A stretch of DNA of 64,000 bases from Anaerolineae bacterium (GCA_022841825.1 JALHQT010000010.1:1-64000), one strand, 5' to 3'. Counted from the stretch's first letter, positions 9,386 to 19,013 are shown. The notes: generated by a model not told the origin, from the sequence alone. Program-made: numbers and translations.

Positions 9386-10309
9386 TCACCCCACAAATAG
9401 CAGCACTGTCCCCGAAAATGCCACCAACGTCCCCAGCACCGCCTGCCACGTCACCCGCTCTTTGAAGACGAATGCACTGACGGGGATGAGGAATATTGGC
9501 GCGAGCGAAGTCAACGTGGAAGCCACGCCGGTCGACGTTCGTTGCAGCGCTATCAGTGTCAACCACACTCCGATCACCGGTCCCGTCACCACCCCGGTTA
9601 TCAACTGAAGCGCCGTGATGCCCTTCATCCGCAGCCCCCGCAGCGTATCCAGCACCTGCCGCTGCCCCACCGCCAACAACCAAATCACCACCGTCGCCGC
9701 AGCCAAGCGAATGAGCAGCGCGGAAATCGGCTCAAACCCCGTATCCATCACACTCTTGGAAAGCACCGATCCACCTGCTTGTCCCAGAGATGCGACTAAG
9801 CCGTAGAGCAGCCCAATCCAGTAATGGCGACCCGTGCCCCGCTGCGCACCGCTTTGTGTCTCTCCAGATCGTCGCTCCGTCACCACCAACGCAATCCCGG
9901 CGACTGCCAGCACAATCCCCGCCAACTTCGCCAGCGGTAGTACCGCTTCCTGCAGTAGAAAAATGCGCGCCATGATCGTCGCAAAGACCGGAGCCAGCGC
10001 CATCATGAGCATCGAAAGGCGGGGTCCGACCATCAGAAACGCCTGAAAGAGAAAGGCATCGCCAATCACCAACCCGACGATTCCAGACGCTGCCAGTAAC
10101 CCAAGCTGCGCTGTGGGTAGCTCCGCAGGTAGCCAGCGCCCCAACAGCAGCACGTGCAGCCCGACCACGAAAAGCAGCGCCAGCGCCAGTCGCAGCCGAT
10201 TGATGCGCTGGACTCCCAGGTCGCGCGTGGCGAAGGTGAAAAAGGTCGAACCGAAGGCGTAACATAACGAGGTGCCGACGGCGGCTAACTCGCCGATGGT
10301 GTTTTCCAT
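9386..10309 (-). CDS. EamA-family (DMT) transporter
   Basis: Ten-TM hydrophobic pattern; GDAFLFQAFLMVGPRLSMLMMALAPVFATIMARIFLLQEAVLPLAKLAGIVLAVAGIALV. Confidence 0.85.
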   Translation of the reverse strand: MENTIGELAAVGTSLCYAFGSTFFTFATRDLGVQRINRLRLALALLFVVGLHVLLLGRWLPAELPTAQLGLLAASGIVGLVIGDAFLFQAFLMVGPRLSMLMMALAPVFATIMARIFLLQEAVLPLAKLAGIVLAVAGIALVVTERRSGETQSGAQRGTGRHYWIGLLYGLVASLGQAGGSVLSKSVMDTGFEPISALLIRLAAATVVIWLLAVGQRQVLDTLRGLRMKGITALQLITGVVTGPVIGVWLTLIALQRTSTGVASTLTSLAPIFLIPVSAFVFKERVTWQAVLGTLVAFSGTVLLFVG

Positions 10310-10436
10310 GCGATGTATGATTCCCCGTTGAGGCGCGTATCGGAATAGCCTAACAGTCGCAAAGCTGTTCTAGTAGAGCCAGTGCCATCCAAGTGTACTA
10401 TTCATGCTTCACTTGCTGTCTCGGCGAATAACGCGC

Positions 10437-10727
10437 TCAATCCAGGTGAATTTTAAGCTGGATGGTTACGGTGTCGCCTTCCTCAAGGTGTTCCGCTTTT
10501 CTCACGCTCGCCTTTATCGGGACGAGATAGTGATCGTCCTTGGGGAATAGCGATGTCTTCCACTCGGTTTTGCCAATGCGAACTTGTACCGGAATCACGC
10601 CCCAGCCATAGGTCACGGCGGACGATATGAACTTTATGTCGCCACTCTGCTCCATCGGAATCGTGACGAAGAACCAGGGGGCGGGACCCTTCCAGAGCCA
10701 AATCTTGTTTGTGAATTCGATGTTCAT
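10437..10727 (-). CDS. DUF1905 domain protein
   Basis: MNIEFTNKIWLWKGPAPWFFVTIPMEQSGDIKFIS...WGVIPVQVRIGKTEWKTSLFPKDDHYLVPIKASVRKAEHLEEGDTVTI; start trimmed from track ORF. Confidence 0.8.
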   Translation of the reverse strand: MNIEFTNKIWLWKGPAPWFFVTIPMEQSGDIKFISSAVTYGWGVIPVQVRIGKTEWKTSLFPKDDHYLVPIKASVRKAEHLEEGDTVTIQLKIHLD

Positions 10728-10880
10728 AAACATCTTATGCATGTGACGGATGGAAGTGTGACAAGTCCTTACAACTTGCCTCATCCTACTCCACCGCCTG
10801 CCACGCCACGATTTGCTCCCGCCTGCGAAATTCACTACAGTGGTAGCTGCTGCTGTGCGGCGTACCCTTGAGGGTGCCTT

Positions 10881-11234
10881 ATGTCCCATTTCGACGTGTT
10901 CGTCTCCTACTCGCGCCGCGATAACGACGACGGCTTCGTGACGCGCATGAAAGCCGCGCTGGAAGCGGCAGGGCTGCGCGTGTGGATGGACGACAAGATC
11001 GTCAGCAGCGCCGAGTGGTGGGGGCAGATCGAGGCGCATATCGAGCGCGCGAACAACTTCCTGCTCCTGATCAGCGAACATTCGCTTTCGTCCGAATGGT
11101 GCCAGCGCGAGATCGCGCACGCCTTTGCGCTGGGCAAACGCATCATCCCTTTCCAACTGAGCGCAATTGACGAACGGCGCGTCAAAGGCGGCTGGCTCGA
11201 CCAGACCTGGGAGCAGGTCGCGCGCGGGAACTAG
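10881..11234 (+). CDS. TIR-domain protein; 5' part of an amber-interrupted TIR-TM-FGE gene
   Basis: FDVFVSYSRRDNDDGFVTRMKAALEAAGLRVWMDDK...LLLISEHSLSSEWCQREIAHAF; ends at TAG 11232-11234, frame stays open downstream. Confidence 0.85.
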   Translation: MSHFDVFVSYSRRDNDDGFVTRMKAALEAAGLRVWMDDKIVSSAEWWGQIEAHIERANNFLLLISEHSLSSEWCQREIAHAFALGKRIIPFQLSAIDERRVKGGWLDQTWEQVARGN

Positions 11235-11339
11235 GAGCCGCTGCGTAAAGTCCAATGGATCAGCAGCTATCTCGATGTTCCGGATTTTGACGCAGCGCTG
11301 GCACGCATCAGCGCGGATGCGAAGACCGACCCGAAATAT

Positions 11340-12632
11340 GTGGAAGCACATACGCAGCTTCTCCTCCAGGCGCAGGCGTGGACAAACGGCGGGCGCAGCC
11401 CCGGTGCTCACATCGGGGGCGCGCCTTTGGACGAGGCGGAGGCATGGCTTGCCTCGTGGGACGCCCTGCCCACCGACCGAAAGACGCAGCCGCAGCCAAC
11501 GGAGTTGCAGCGCGAATTCGTCGCGTCCTGTCGCGCGGCGGAAGATGAAGCAGCGCGTAAGGCGAATGAGCAAGAGCGGCGCACGAAGCGGCTGCGTCGT
11601 GTTACGTTGGTTTTTATCTTTGCATTTGTTGGCGCGGTCGGATCAGTGCTCTTTGCCACCACGCAGTTGACGGAAGCCCGGCAGCAAGCGGCGACGGTCG
11701 CAGCGGCAAGCACCCAGGTGTCGGCACAGGCGACCTACTTCGGTATTGAACAGGCACGGATCGGCACGCTTTCGGCGGGCGCGATTGTCATCCCGCCCGG
11801 CACGCTGACGCCAGAGGTCCTGCTGCCGACGCTGACGGGCATCGCGCAGCTTCGGGGCTGGCAGCCGCGCATCATCGCCGACGAGATCGACGGCATACAG
11901 GTCGAGATGGTCGAGGTGCCGCCCGGCTGCTTCATGATGGGCAGCGTCGTCGGCGGGGATGAACAGCCGATCCACGAACAGTGCTTTGACGCGCCGTTCT
12001 ACATCGATCGCTACGAGGTGACGCAGGCACAGTTCACGGCGCTGGGCGGCGTCATCGAAGCAGCATTCACCTATCCCGGCGATCATCGCCCGGTCGATAA
12101 CATCACATGGTTTGAGGCGCGCGATTACTGCGCACAGCGCGGCGCGCGCCTGCCAACCGAACGCGAATGGGAATATGCCGCGCGCGGTCCCGACAGCCTG
12201 ACGTATCCCTGGGGCAATACGATGGTGGAGGAATACGTCGTCTACAACAATACGGACGCTCAGGGGACAAGCGATGTGATCGATGCCGAGGGCAATCCTG
12301 CCCGTCCGAACGGCGCATCATGGGTGGGCGCGCTGGATATGAGCGGCAACGTATGGGAATGGGTGAGCACGCGCTACGATGATGCGGAGTTAGCAGCGTC
12401 CAGTATTCGGTTCTTCGGGGAATTTCCCTATCCGTACCGTGCAAATGATGGACGTGAAGCCGATGAAACCGTTGCAGAAACGCTGGAACGTGCGCCTCTC
12501 ATCACAGTTCGCGTGGCGCGCGGGGGTTCTTGGGAGGTATCGAGCAGCAACCTCCGTATGGCGCAGCGAAGTTGGTCGGGGGCGCGACTTCGTTGGGATA
12601 CATTTGGCTTCCGCTGCGCGCGCGATGCATAA
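11340..12632 (+). CDS. Membrane-anchored formylglycine-generating-enzyme (FGE-sulfatase/SUMF1) domain protein; 3' part of the same frame
   Basis: VTLVFIFAFVGAVGSVLFA TM helix; VEVPPGCFMMGS, RYEVTQAQF, ARLPTEREWEYAARGPDSLTYPWG, LDMSGNVWEWV, RVARGGSW; same frame as 10881-11234. Confidence 0.85.
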   Translation: MEAHTQLLLQAQAWTNGGRSPGAHIGGAPLDEAEAWLASWDALPTDRKTQPQPTELQREFVASCRAAEDEAARKANEQERRTKRLRRVTLVFIFAFVGAVGSVLFATTQLTEARQQAATVAAASTQVSAQATYFGIEQARIGTLSAGAIVIPPGTLTPEVLLPTLTGIAQLRGWQPRIIADEIDGIQVEMVEVPPGCFMMGSVVGGDEQPIHEQCFDAPFYIDRYEVTQAQFTALGGVIEAAFTYPGDHRPVDNITWFEARDYCAQRGARLPTEREWEYAARGPDSLTYPWGNTMVEEYVVYNNTDAQGTSDVIDAEGNPARPNGASWVGALDMSGNVWEWVSTRYDDAELAASSIRFFGEFPYPYRANDGREADETVAETLERAPLITVRVARGGSWEVSSSNLRMAQRSWSGARLRWDTFGFRCARDA

Positions 12633-12643
12633 ACTTGGAGCGT

Positions 12644-12787
12644 TTACCCGCCCAAACCACCCACGTTCAGGGTGACTACGAAAAACGAGGTCGTCGCGCC
12701 ATAGTGGCTCCCTTCAAAGCGAGGGGAGCCACCGCCCGCTGGTCGCAGGCTGTCGATGGTGATGAATTTCGGAGTCAGGCTTGCCAT
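12644..12787 (-). pseudogene. Possible truncated cupin-like gene fragment (47 aa)
   Basis: MASLTPKFITIDSLRPAGGGSPRFEGSHYGATTSFFVVTLNVGGLGG*; resembles a cupin N-terminus, then stops next to the FGE gene end. Confidence 0.35.
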
Positions 12788-12799
12788 CGGCTCCCAAGT

Positions 12800-13582
12800 T
12801 TAACCAGCAAAGAACTTGATCAGGACTGGCGCCAGCACCGAAGCATCGACATTATGCCCCTGTCCCTCCAGGATGTGCGCGCGCGCATGCGGCATTATGC
12901 GCTCAAGCTCCGTCGCCACTTTGAGCATGAAGCTGAAATCAGCACCGCCCGCGACGATCAGCGTCGGGGTCTGCACCTCCGCGACGCGCGCTTGTGGAAT
13001 GGAGTAGTCACCCATGATGATAGCGTCGTATTCCAGCGTATGCGCCAGGGCTTCCTGCGCTGCCCACCAGGGCTGCGAGCGCGCGGAGGCGACGAAGTCA
13101 GGCGGCAGCCCGACCACCTGCGCCATGAAGAACTCGGCGGCATCTCCGCGCCGACCCGCAGCGACGAGCTTGTGGAATGTCTGCGCGGTGTCCGTCGGGG
13201 GACGGCGGCTTTCGGGGTCCTGGATGTAGGGTGGCTCCCAGAGCGCCAGCTTCTTGATTTTCGATTTGAGCTGGCGCGCGGCTTCCAACGCAAGCGCCGC
13301 GCCCGACGAGGAGCCGTAGAGGTATGCGGTGCCGCCCGCCGCATCGATCACCGCCTCGATGTCTTCGACTTCGCGCTCGACGGCGTACGGCTGTGTATAG
13401 CCGCTCTTTCCGCGACCCCGGCGGTCATAGTTGTAGACGCTGAAGTGCGGTGCCAGCTTTTCCGCCAAACCCGCATTGGACGACTTATCGACCGAGCCGC
13501 CGCTGACCAGCACGACCGGCTGACCAGAGCCGAGCAAGTCGTAGGTAATCGAAGTTCCATCCTTCGATGTGACCGTGTTCAT
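12800..13582 (-). CDS. Alpha/beta-fold hydrolase
   Basis: LLGSGQPVVLVSGG, YDRRGRGKSGY, LYGSSSGAALALEAA, PTLIVAGGADFSF, LEGQGHNVDASV. Confidence 0.88.
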   Translation of the reverse strand: MNTVTSKDGTSITYDLLGSGQPVVLVSGGSVDKSSNAGLAEKLAPHFSVYNYDRRGRGKSGYTQPYAVEREVEDIEAVIDAAGGTAYLYGSSSGAALALEAARQLKSKIKKLALWEPPYIQDPESRRPPTDTAQTFHKLVAAGRRGDAAEFFMAQVVGLPPDFVASARSQPWWAAQEALAHTLEYDAIIMGDYSIPQARVAEVQTPTLIVAGGADFSFMLKVATELERIMPHARAHILEGQGHNVDASVLAPVLIKFFAG

Positions 13583-13609
13583 TTTATACTTCCTCGTGGT
13601 AGATAGGGC

Positions 13610-13960
13610 TTACAGCGTGCTGGCAGCCTGAGCGATCAGCGACTGAAGCAGCGGGTAATCCACCGCCTGCCCCTCGCTGATCTTGATCGTTTTGCGGTCA
13701 CCGTTCTCAGAGCTTTCAAACAGCTTGTCGGGCGTCACCAGCGCCTGCGCGTTAAAGATCGTCAGGCTCACCCAGCCTTTGGCGGGACCCACGACGGCGG
13801 CATACTGCTTGCCCTTGAGGTAATGAGGCTTCCCATACTGCAACCGCTCGACCACATCAGGGATGGCTGCGAAGATTATCTCTCGAAGCTGGTTGGCGAT
13901 CTCGATCTGCCAGGGCTGGCTGAGTTTCTGGATAGCTTCGGTCACCTGCTCGTTTTTCAT
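13610..13960 (-). CDS. DUF1801 (YdhG-like) domain protein
   Basis: LREIIFAAIPDVVERLQYGKPHYLKGKQYAAVVGPAKGWVSLTIF. Confidence 0.75.
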   Translation of the reverse strand: MKNEQVTEAIQKLSQPWQIEIANQLREIIFAAIPDVVERLQYGKPHYLKGKQYAAVVGPAKGWVSLTIFNAQALVTPDKLFESSENGDRKTIKISEGQAVDYPLLQSLIAQAASTL

Positions 13961-14034
13961 GTCTGCTGCTCCTTCACCTAATCACCAAATTGATCGAGGA
14001 TCTTGCTGATGCGCCGTTTGCGGGTCTGATCAAC

Positions 14035-14508
14035 TTATGACCGCAGCGTACACAGTGCCTGGCGGATTTCGCCCAGATGGTAGGCAGTGTGGGCGACGAC
14101 GCCAACAGTTCCCGCGATAACGTCCACATCATTCCAGTCCGGCGTGTCGTCCATCAAGCGCAGGATGCGATCGTAGCTGGCGCGCAGATCGGCGCGGATG
14201 GCATCCCATTCATCAGGTGTGACGACGCTTACCGTGCGCCAGATTTCGTCCCAATCGGCGCGCGGCGCGTTGGGGTCACGCACGCTTCTATCGACCACAT
14301 CGAGATAGAACGCCACATGCCTGACCTGCGCGGCGAGCGTGGCGCATTTGCCGCCGACCGGGATCGACGCCTCCTGCGCGGTCATGTCCGCCAGCGTCTC
14401 GAAAAGCGAGGTCTTCCTGTCCAGGAAGATGCCCTGTCCGTTGGAGAAGGCTTCATCCAGCACATCACGGATCGCCTGCTTCAGGTTTTCGGGGTCGATG
14501 GAGTTCAT
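14035..14508 (-). CDS. DinB-superfamily protein
   Basis: Four-helix pattern with ATLAAQVRHVAFYLDVVDRSV and VVAHTAYHLGEIRQAL; ATGA overlap with upstream gene. Confidence 0.7.
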   Translation of the reverse strand: MNSIDPENLKQAIRDVLDEAFSNGQGIFLDRKTSLFETLADMTAQEASIPVGGKCATLAAQVRHVAFYLDVVDRSVRDPNAPRADWDEIWRTVSVVTPDEWDAIRADLRASYDRILRLMDDTPDWNDVDVIAGTVGVVAHTAYHLGEIRQALCTLRS

Positions 14509-14717
14509 GCGGTCTCCTGTTTGAACGAGAGTGCGCGCGCTGCCAGCGCCTCGCGGAGTATCCGGATCGCCTTGGGTCCCATGCCGTGCAGCTTGAGCAG
14601 TTCCGCTTCTGTGACCTCCGTGAGCTGATTCAGGTGTGTATAGCCTGCACCGTGCAGCGCGTTGCGGGCGGGGTTTCCGATCTTTGGCAAGTCGTCAGTG
14701 GGTGGTGGTTGGGGCAT
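14505..14717 (-). CDS. Small helix-hairpin-helix protein
   Basis: IGNPARNALHGAGYTHLNQLTEVTEAELLKLHGMGPKAIRILREAL. Confidence 0.8.
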   Translation of the reverse strand: MPQPPPTDDLPKIGNPARNALHGAGYTHLNQLTEVTEAELLKLHGMGPKAIRILREALAARALSFKQETA

Positions 14718-14727
14718 GGTTTCTCCT

Positions 14728-15000
14728 CTATTTGGATGCGAAGCGGCGGGCGCTGCGGATGCGCGCCTTCACCGCTTCCTGATCGCGATTCTTGGGCGGA
14801 GCCTGCGTCTCCAGCGCGGCGAGCAGGCTGCTCGCCGCTGCCGCGACCTCCTCGACCGCCGCGTTAAACGCCATCTCGTTCGCCGCCGACGGCTTGTTGT
14901 AGCCACTGATCTTACGCACGAACTGGAGCGCCGCAGCGCGGACCTCATCCTCAGTCGCGGGCGGCTCGAAGTTGTAGAGCGGTTTGATATTGCGGCACAT
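14728..15000 (-). CDS. DUF2277 family protein
   Basis: MCRNIKPLYNFEPPATEDEVRAAALQFVRKISGYNKPS. Confidence 0.88.
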   Translation of the reverse strand: MCRNIKPLYNFEPPATEDEVRAAALQFVRKISGYNKPSAANEMAFNAAVEEVAAAASSLLAALETQAPPKNRDQEAVKARIRSARRFASK

Positions 15001-15139
15001 GGTCGCGTTCCTTTTTGCACAGCGATTCTATATGATGTGAAGGCTCCTGATTGTGAGATTTCTTCCGCCTCTCCGTGTTTCAATTTCTGAGACGTGATAG
15101 AGTTGTCAGCGTCAGTCTTCCCGCCGATAGGATACGTTC

Positions 15140-16027
15140 ATGTCTTCGTCACAGCGAAGCGGCATCGTTTTGCTCGTCCTTGCCGCAGCGGGCTATGCCT
15201 GTATGCCGATCCTGACCAAGTGGGCGTTTGAACGCGACATCGAGCCGCTCGAACTGCTGACCTGGCGCTTCATCCTCGCCGCCCCCGCCATCTGGTTCAT
15301 CCTGCTCGTCCATGCGGCGCGGCGCGGCGAACGGCTGGGCGATGTGCCTGTGCTGCCGATGCTGCTGCTGGGCGGGCTGTTCGCGCTGGCGTCGCTGACG
15401 GCGTTCTATGCCTTGCAGCGCCTGCCCGCCAGCACCTACACTGTCCTGCTCTACACCTATCCCGCCGTCGTCGCACTGCTGCTGCTCTTCGTGGGCGAGG
15501 CGTTGAGCAGGCGCGGCTGGCTGGCGCTGGCGCTGACGCTGGTCGGCGTGGCGCTGACGGTGCCGAACGTGGTATCGGCATTGAGCCGCGGCGATACGGT
15601 CGGGCTGCTGATGGCGCTCGGCAATGGTTCGCAGTACGCGCTGTATATCGTCGTGAGCAGCCGTGTGCTGCGCGGCAGAAAAGCACTGCTGACGGCGAGC
15701 GCCCTCAGCATCACCGGCTCGCTGCTCCTGCTGCTGATCCTGGCGCTGTTCAACGGGCTGCGCGTGCCTACGAGCGGGGACGTGTGGCTGATTTACCTCG
15801 GCATCGCGCTGATCTCTACGGTGCTGACGAACATCTGCTTTTACGCGGGGATGCAGCGGGTGGGCGCGGGGCAGGCGGCGATCCTGAGCACGCTGGAACC
15901 CGTGATCGTGCTGGTGCTGGCATTCGTCATCCTGCGCGAGACGATGCTGCCGATCCAGCTTGTGGGCGGCGCGCTGATCCTGGCGAGCGCCGTGCTGCTG
16001 CAACTGCCGGAGGGGAAGAAAGCATGA
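15140..16027 (+). CDS. EamA-family (DMT) transporter
   Basis: Ten-TM pattern, AFYALQRLPASTYTVLLYTYPAVVALL..., AAILSTLEPVIVLVLAFVILRETM. Confidence 0.85.
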   Translation: MSSSQRSGIVLLVLAAAGYACMPILTKWAFERDIEPLELLTWRFILAAPAIWFILLVHAARRGERLGDVPVLPMLLLGGLFALASLTAFYALQRLPASTYTVLLYTYPAVVALLLLFVGEALSRRGWLALALTLVGVALTVPNVVSALSRGDTVGLLMALGNGSQYALYIVVSSRVLRGRKALLTASALSITGSLLLLLILALFNGLRVPTSGDVWLIYLGIALISTVLTNICFYAGMQRVGAGQAAILSTLEPVIVLVLAFVILRETMLPIQLVGGALILASAVLLQLPEGKKA

Positions 16028-16962
16028 ACCGCACGGATCGCCTGCTCGCCCTGGTGCTGGAACTGCGCGTGCGGGGAGAGGCGCGCGCCGAAGACCTCGC
16101 CCACACCTTCGGCACCAGCAAACGCACCATCTACCGCGATATGGAGGCGCTGGCGGAAGCGGGCGTCCCGGTCGTCTCCAACATGGGGCGCGGCTACAGC
16201 CTGGCGGAGGGCTACTTTCTGCCGCCGCTGGCATTCAAAGAGGATGAGGCAGTGCTGGCGCTGCTCGGCTTGGGTGCGATCAGAAACACGTTCGACGCCG
16301 AATACAGCACCGCGCTGGAAGCCGCCGTCACCAAGATACGCGGCGTGCTGGGCGATGCGCTGCGCGCGCGCGTCGCCATGCTCGAAAGCAGCCTGCATCT
16401 GACGACCCTGCATGTCATGCCGCGCAGCGAACTGGACACCCTGCGCGTGCTGCGACGCGCCATCCTGCGCGGGCAAACCGTGCAGTTCCGCTACTTCACC
16501 CGTCATCCCGACGACGGCAGGGTGTCGATGCGCAAGGCAGACCCCTACAGCCTTGTCCTGATCAACGGCGTCTGGTATCTCAGCGCCCACTGCCATCTGC
16601 GCCAGGATCGCCGCATGTTCCGGCTCACGCGCATGGAGTCGCTTGCGCTGACCGGGCAGACTTTCACGCGCCCGCCCGATTACCGCTGGCAGGAGGATTC
16701 CGAGCGCGACGACCGGGCACTCGTCGTCCGGCTGATCATCGCGGAAGACGTGATGCCCTGGATCAGCGAAGACCACTTCTACTACATCGAGTCGCGCGAA
16801 GCACACCCCGATGGCATGCTGGTGACGCTGCGCGTGCGCCACATCGACGAGATCTTGCAGTGGGTCCTCGGTTGGGGGCGGCATGTGCGTGTGCTGGAGC
16901 CGCCAGAACTGCGCCAGCGCATCCACGACGAAGCGGCGGCGATGATGAGGAGTAACCAGTAG
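16024..16962 (+). CDS. HTH/WYL-domain transcriptional regulator
   Basis: MNRTDRLLALVLELRVRGEARAEDLAHTFGTSKRTIYRDMEALAEAGVPV; WYL-like NGVWYLSAHCHLRQDRRMFRLTRM; 4-bp overlap with upstream EamA gene. Confidence 0.9.
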   Translation: MNRTDRLLALVLELRVRGEARAEDLAHTFGTSKRTIYRDMEALAEAGVPVVSNMGRGYSLAEGYFLPPLAFKEDEAVLALLGLGAIRNTFDAEYSTALEAAVTKIRGVLGDALRARVAMLESSLHLTTLHVMPRSELDTLRVLRRAILRGQTVQFRYFTRHPDDGRVSMRKADPYSLVLINGVWYLSAHCHLRQDRRMFRLTRMESLALTGQTFTRPPDYRWQEDSERDDRALVVRLIIAEDVMPWISEDHFYYIESREAHPDGMLVTLRVRHIDEILQWVLGWGRHVRVLEPPELRQRIHDEAAAMMRSNQ

Positions 16963-17123
16963 GGGGCGACCCATGTGTCGCCCCGTGTGACTCCCTCATC
17001 ACCTGATCTGATTTTCGAGTAGTTGCCATAATGGTGTCACACGCGCGTCGTATGCTCTCTCTATCGCAAACGTTCGGGCAGAGCACGCCCTGCCCCTACA
17101 GTAACCATAAGGGTGATACGATC

Positions 17124-17498
17124 ATGAATGCAGTGACCTGGTTCGAAATTCCGGCGACCGACTTCGACCGCGCAGTTCGCTTCTACGAAGGGCTGCTCGG
17201 CATCACCCTGGAGCGGATGCTGTTTGGCGGCACCGAGCCGAACGGCATCTTCCCCTCCGAGAACGGCGTCGGCGGCGCGGTCGCCTTCGTGCCCTACGCC
17301 AAGCCAAGCGACGAAGGCGCGGTCATCTACCTGAATGCGCGCACCAGCGAGGTGCTGGATCGCGCCTTGGCGCAGGTCGAGGGATTGGGAGGCGCGGTGG
17401 TGATGCCGAAGACGGATATTGGTCCAATGGGGAAATTTGCGCTGATCCGCGACACCGAGGGCAACCGCGTCGGGCTGCACATCGCGGCGGGGGCATAA
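17124..17498 (+). CDS. VOC-family (glyoxalase-like) protein
   Basis: MNAVTWFEIPATDFDRAVRFYEGLLGI...GGAVVMPKTDIGPMGKFALIRDTEGNRVGLH. Confidence 0.9.
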   Translation: MNAVTWFEIPATDFDRAVRFYEGLLGITLERMLFGGTEPNGIFPSENGVGGAVAFVPYAKPSDEGAVIYLNARTSEVLDRALAQVEGLGGAVVMPKTDIGPMGKFALIRDTEGNRVGLHIAAGA

Positions 17499-17540
17499 TC
17501 AACTATTCTTCTGGCGGCGGCTGCCGAGACGCTGAGCAAG

Positions 17541-17618
17541 AACCTCACCCCCGTCCCCTCTCCGTATACGGAGAGGGGGGCGACTCTCGCGGTTGTCGAG
17601 TCTATGCGGGGTGAGGTT
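17541..17618. repeat. Palindromic repeat (aacctcaccccc...ctctccgtatacggagag...ggggtgaggtt)
   Basis: Inverted repeat with related copies at 48314 and (partly) 31071. Confidence 0.65.
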
Positions 17619-17656
17619 CATGTCCGCAAAATTCAGCACTTCCCCGCTTTTGAACA

Positions 17657-18841
17657 TCACCCCGCGCCCCGCAGCAGCGCCAGCGCCGCAACCTCCGCGT
17701 CGTAGATCGCCATCATGCGCTCGCTCATCTCCGCGAACAGCGCGCTGACCGCCGCGTCGTCGAGCGGGAAGTCGCGGTTGTAAGCAGAGGTGAGCGCGTC
17801 GATCTCCGCCGTCTGTGCCGCGCAGCCCTGCCATGCATCGCCCCCTTGCAGGATGCACGCCTGCCGTTCGCGCAGCAGCGCCTTGAACGACCCGAACGCT
17901 GCGTCCGGCAGCGCAGCATCGGCGAAGGCATCCCACGCGCCCGCCAGCGCGGCATAAGCATCGGCGGCGGGCAGCAGCGCGTCGTCGCCCGTGATCGCCG
18001 CCGCTTCGCGCAGGAAGCGTGCGTACAAACCGCGCAGCGCGCCGTCGCCGACCTCCATGGTGATGCCCTCGAAGGTCGAGCGCAGCGTGCTGAACAACCC
18101 ACGCCGATCCCGGAAGACAACCGGGTACGCCTTCTTATTCTTGGTGTCCGTCAGCATCTTCGCCCACTTGCGCAGGACGGGCAGCGAGAACGAGTCCGAG
18201 TCGCTGCTCAGGTAGTCGATCTGCGCGGCGATTCCCGCGCGGATCGCCGCTTGAAGATCGAACGTGCCGAGCGCATCGACCAGCAGCAGCCGCTGCTTGT
18301 AGGAGCCGATGCGCTGGCGGGCGTCGCCAAAGGTCGCCGCATCGACAAAGTAGGGGGATGCGGCGCGGTCGTCGATCCAGTAGCCATCCGCGTCACGCCC
18401 ACAGACGGCGACGATGTGCCCGATGTGCGCCTTCATATGCTCCGGCATTTGAAGATACGGCATGTGGGCACGATCCACCCAGGCGACCGCCGCCTTGCCC
18501 GCGTCGAGCGCGGCATCGAGCGCAGCCGTCGCCGTCTTGCGACTGCCCGTCTCCGGCATCGTGACGCGCACACCGAGTCGATCCGCCAGCCCCTGGTAGT
18601 AGCGGATGGGGTAGTTGCCCAGATGATGGAAGCCGAGCACCAGCACCTTGAAGTTGTGTTCGCCGAACTCCCACAGGATATAGAGCGCCCCCAGCCCGCC
18701 CGCGATGCCGAAGACGAGCGCCTCGCTCAACGGCGCGCCCGTGTCGGGGCGGCGCAGCCCGGCGGATGCCAGCACCTTCGCCGCTGCTGCTGCTTCGGGA
18801 TGAACGCCGCCAAAGGTCGTATAGCCGGGGATAATTGCCAT
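17657..18841 (-). CDS. BtrH N-terminal/DUF4872-like protein
   Basis: MAIIPGYTTFGGVHPEAAAAAKVLASAGL...SEALVFGIAGGLGALYILWEF...KAHIGHIVAVCGRDADGYWIDDRAASP. Confidence 0.7.
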   Translation of the reverse strand: MAIIPGYTTFGGVHPEAAAAAKVLASAGLRRPDTGAPLSEALVFGIAGGLGALYILWEFGEHNFKVLVLGFHHLGNYPIRYYQGLADRLGVRVTMPETGSRKTATAALDAALDAGKAAVAWVDRAHMPYLQMPEHMKAHIGHIVAVCGRDADGYWIDDRAASPYFVDAATFGDARQRIGSYKQRLLLVDALGTFDLQAAIRAGIAAQIDYLSSDSDSFSLPVLRKWAKMLTDTKNKKAYPVVFRDRRGLFSTLRSTFEGITMEVGDGALRGLYARFLREAAAITGDDALLPAADAYAALAGAWDAFADAALPDAAFGSFKALLRERQACILQGGDAWQGCAAQTAEIDALTSAYNRDFPLDDAAVSALFAEMSERMMAIYDAEVAALALLRGAG

Positions 18842-19013
18842 CGTCTGCCTCCATGGGGTGTACGGTTGACGCTCTATGATACGCAAGCTGCGTGTGTGAA
18901 GGGATGATGTTTGCGCCTTCGCCTTCGCCCCACTTATCGGGGGGCAGGCAGCCTATGTACAGGACTACGATCAGGATGAGATCCCTGTCGTCTGGTCGAT
19001 GGGAGGGTAATCT

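Noticed and set aside
12480-12632. Diversity-generating retroelement variable region in the FGE domain
   Set aside because: No reverse transcriptase, Avd or template repeat in the window; kept only as a check in the TIR-FGE finding.
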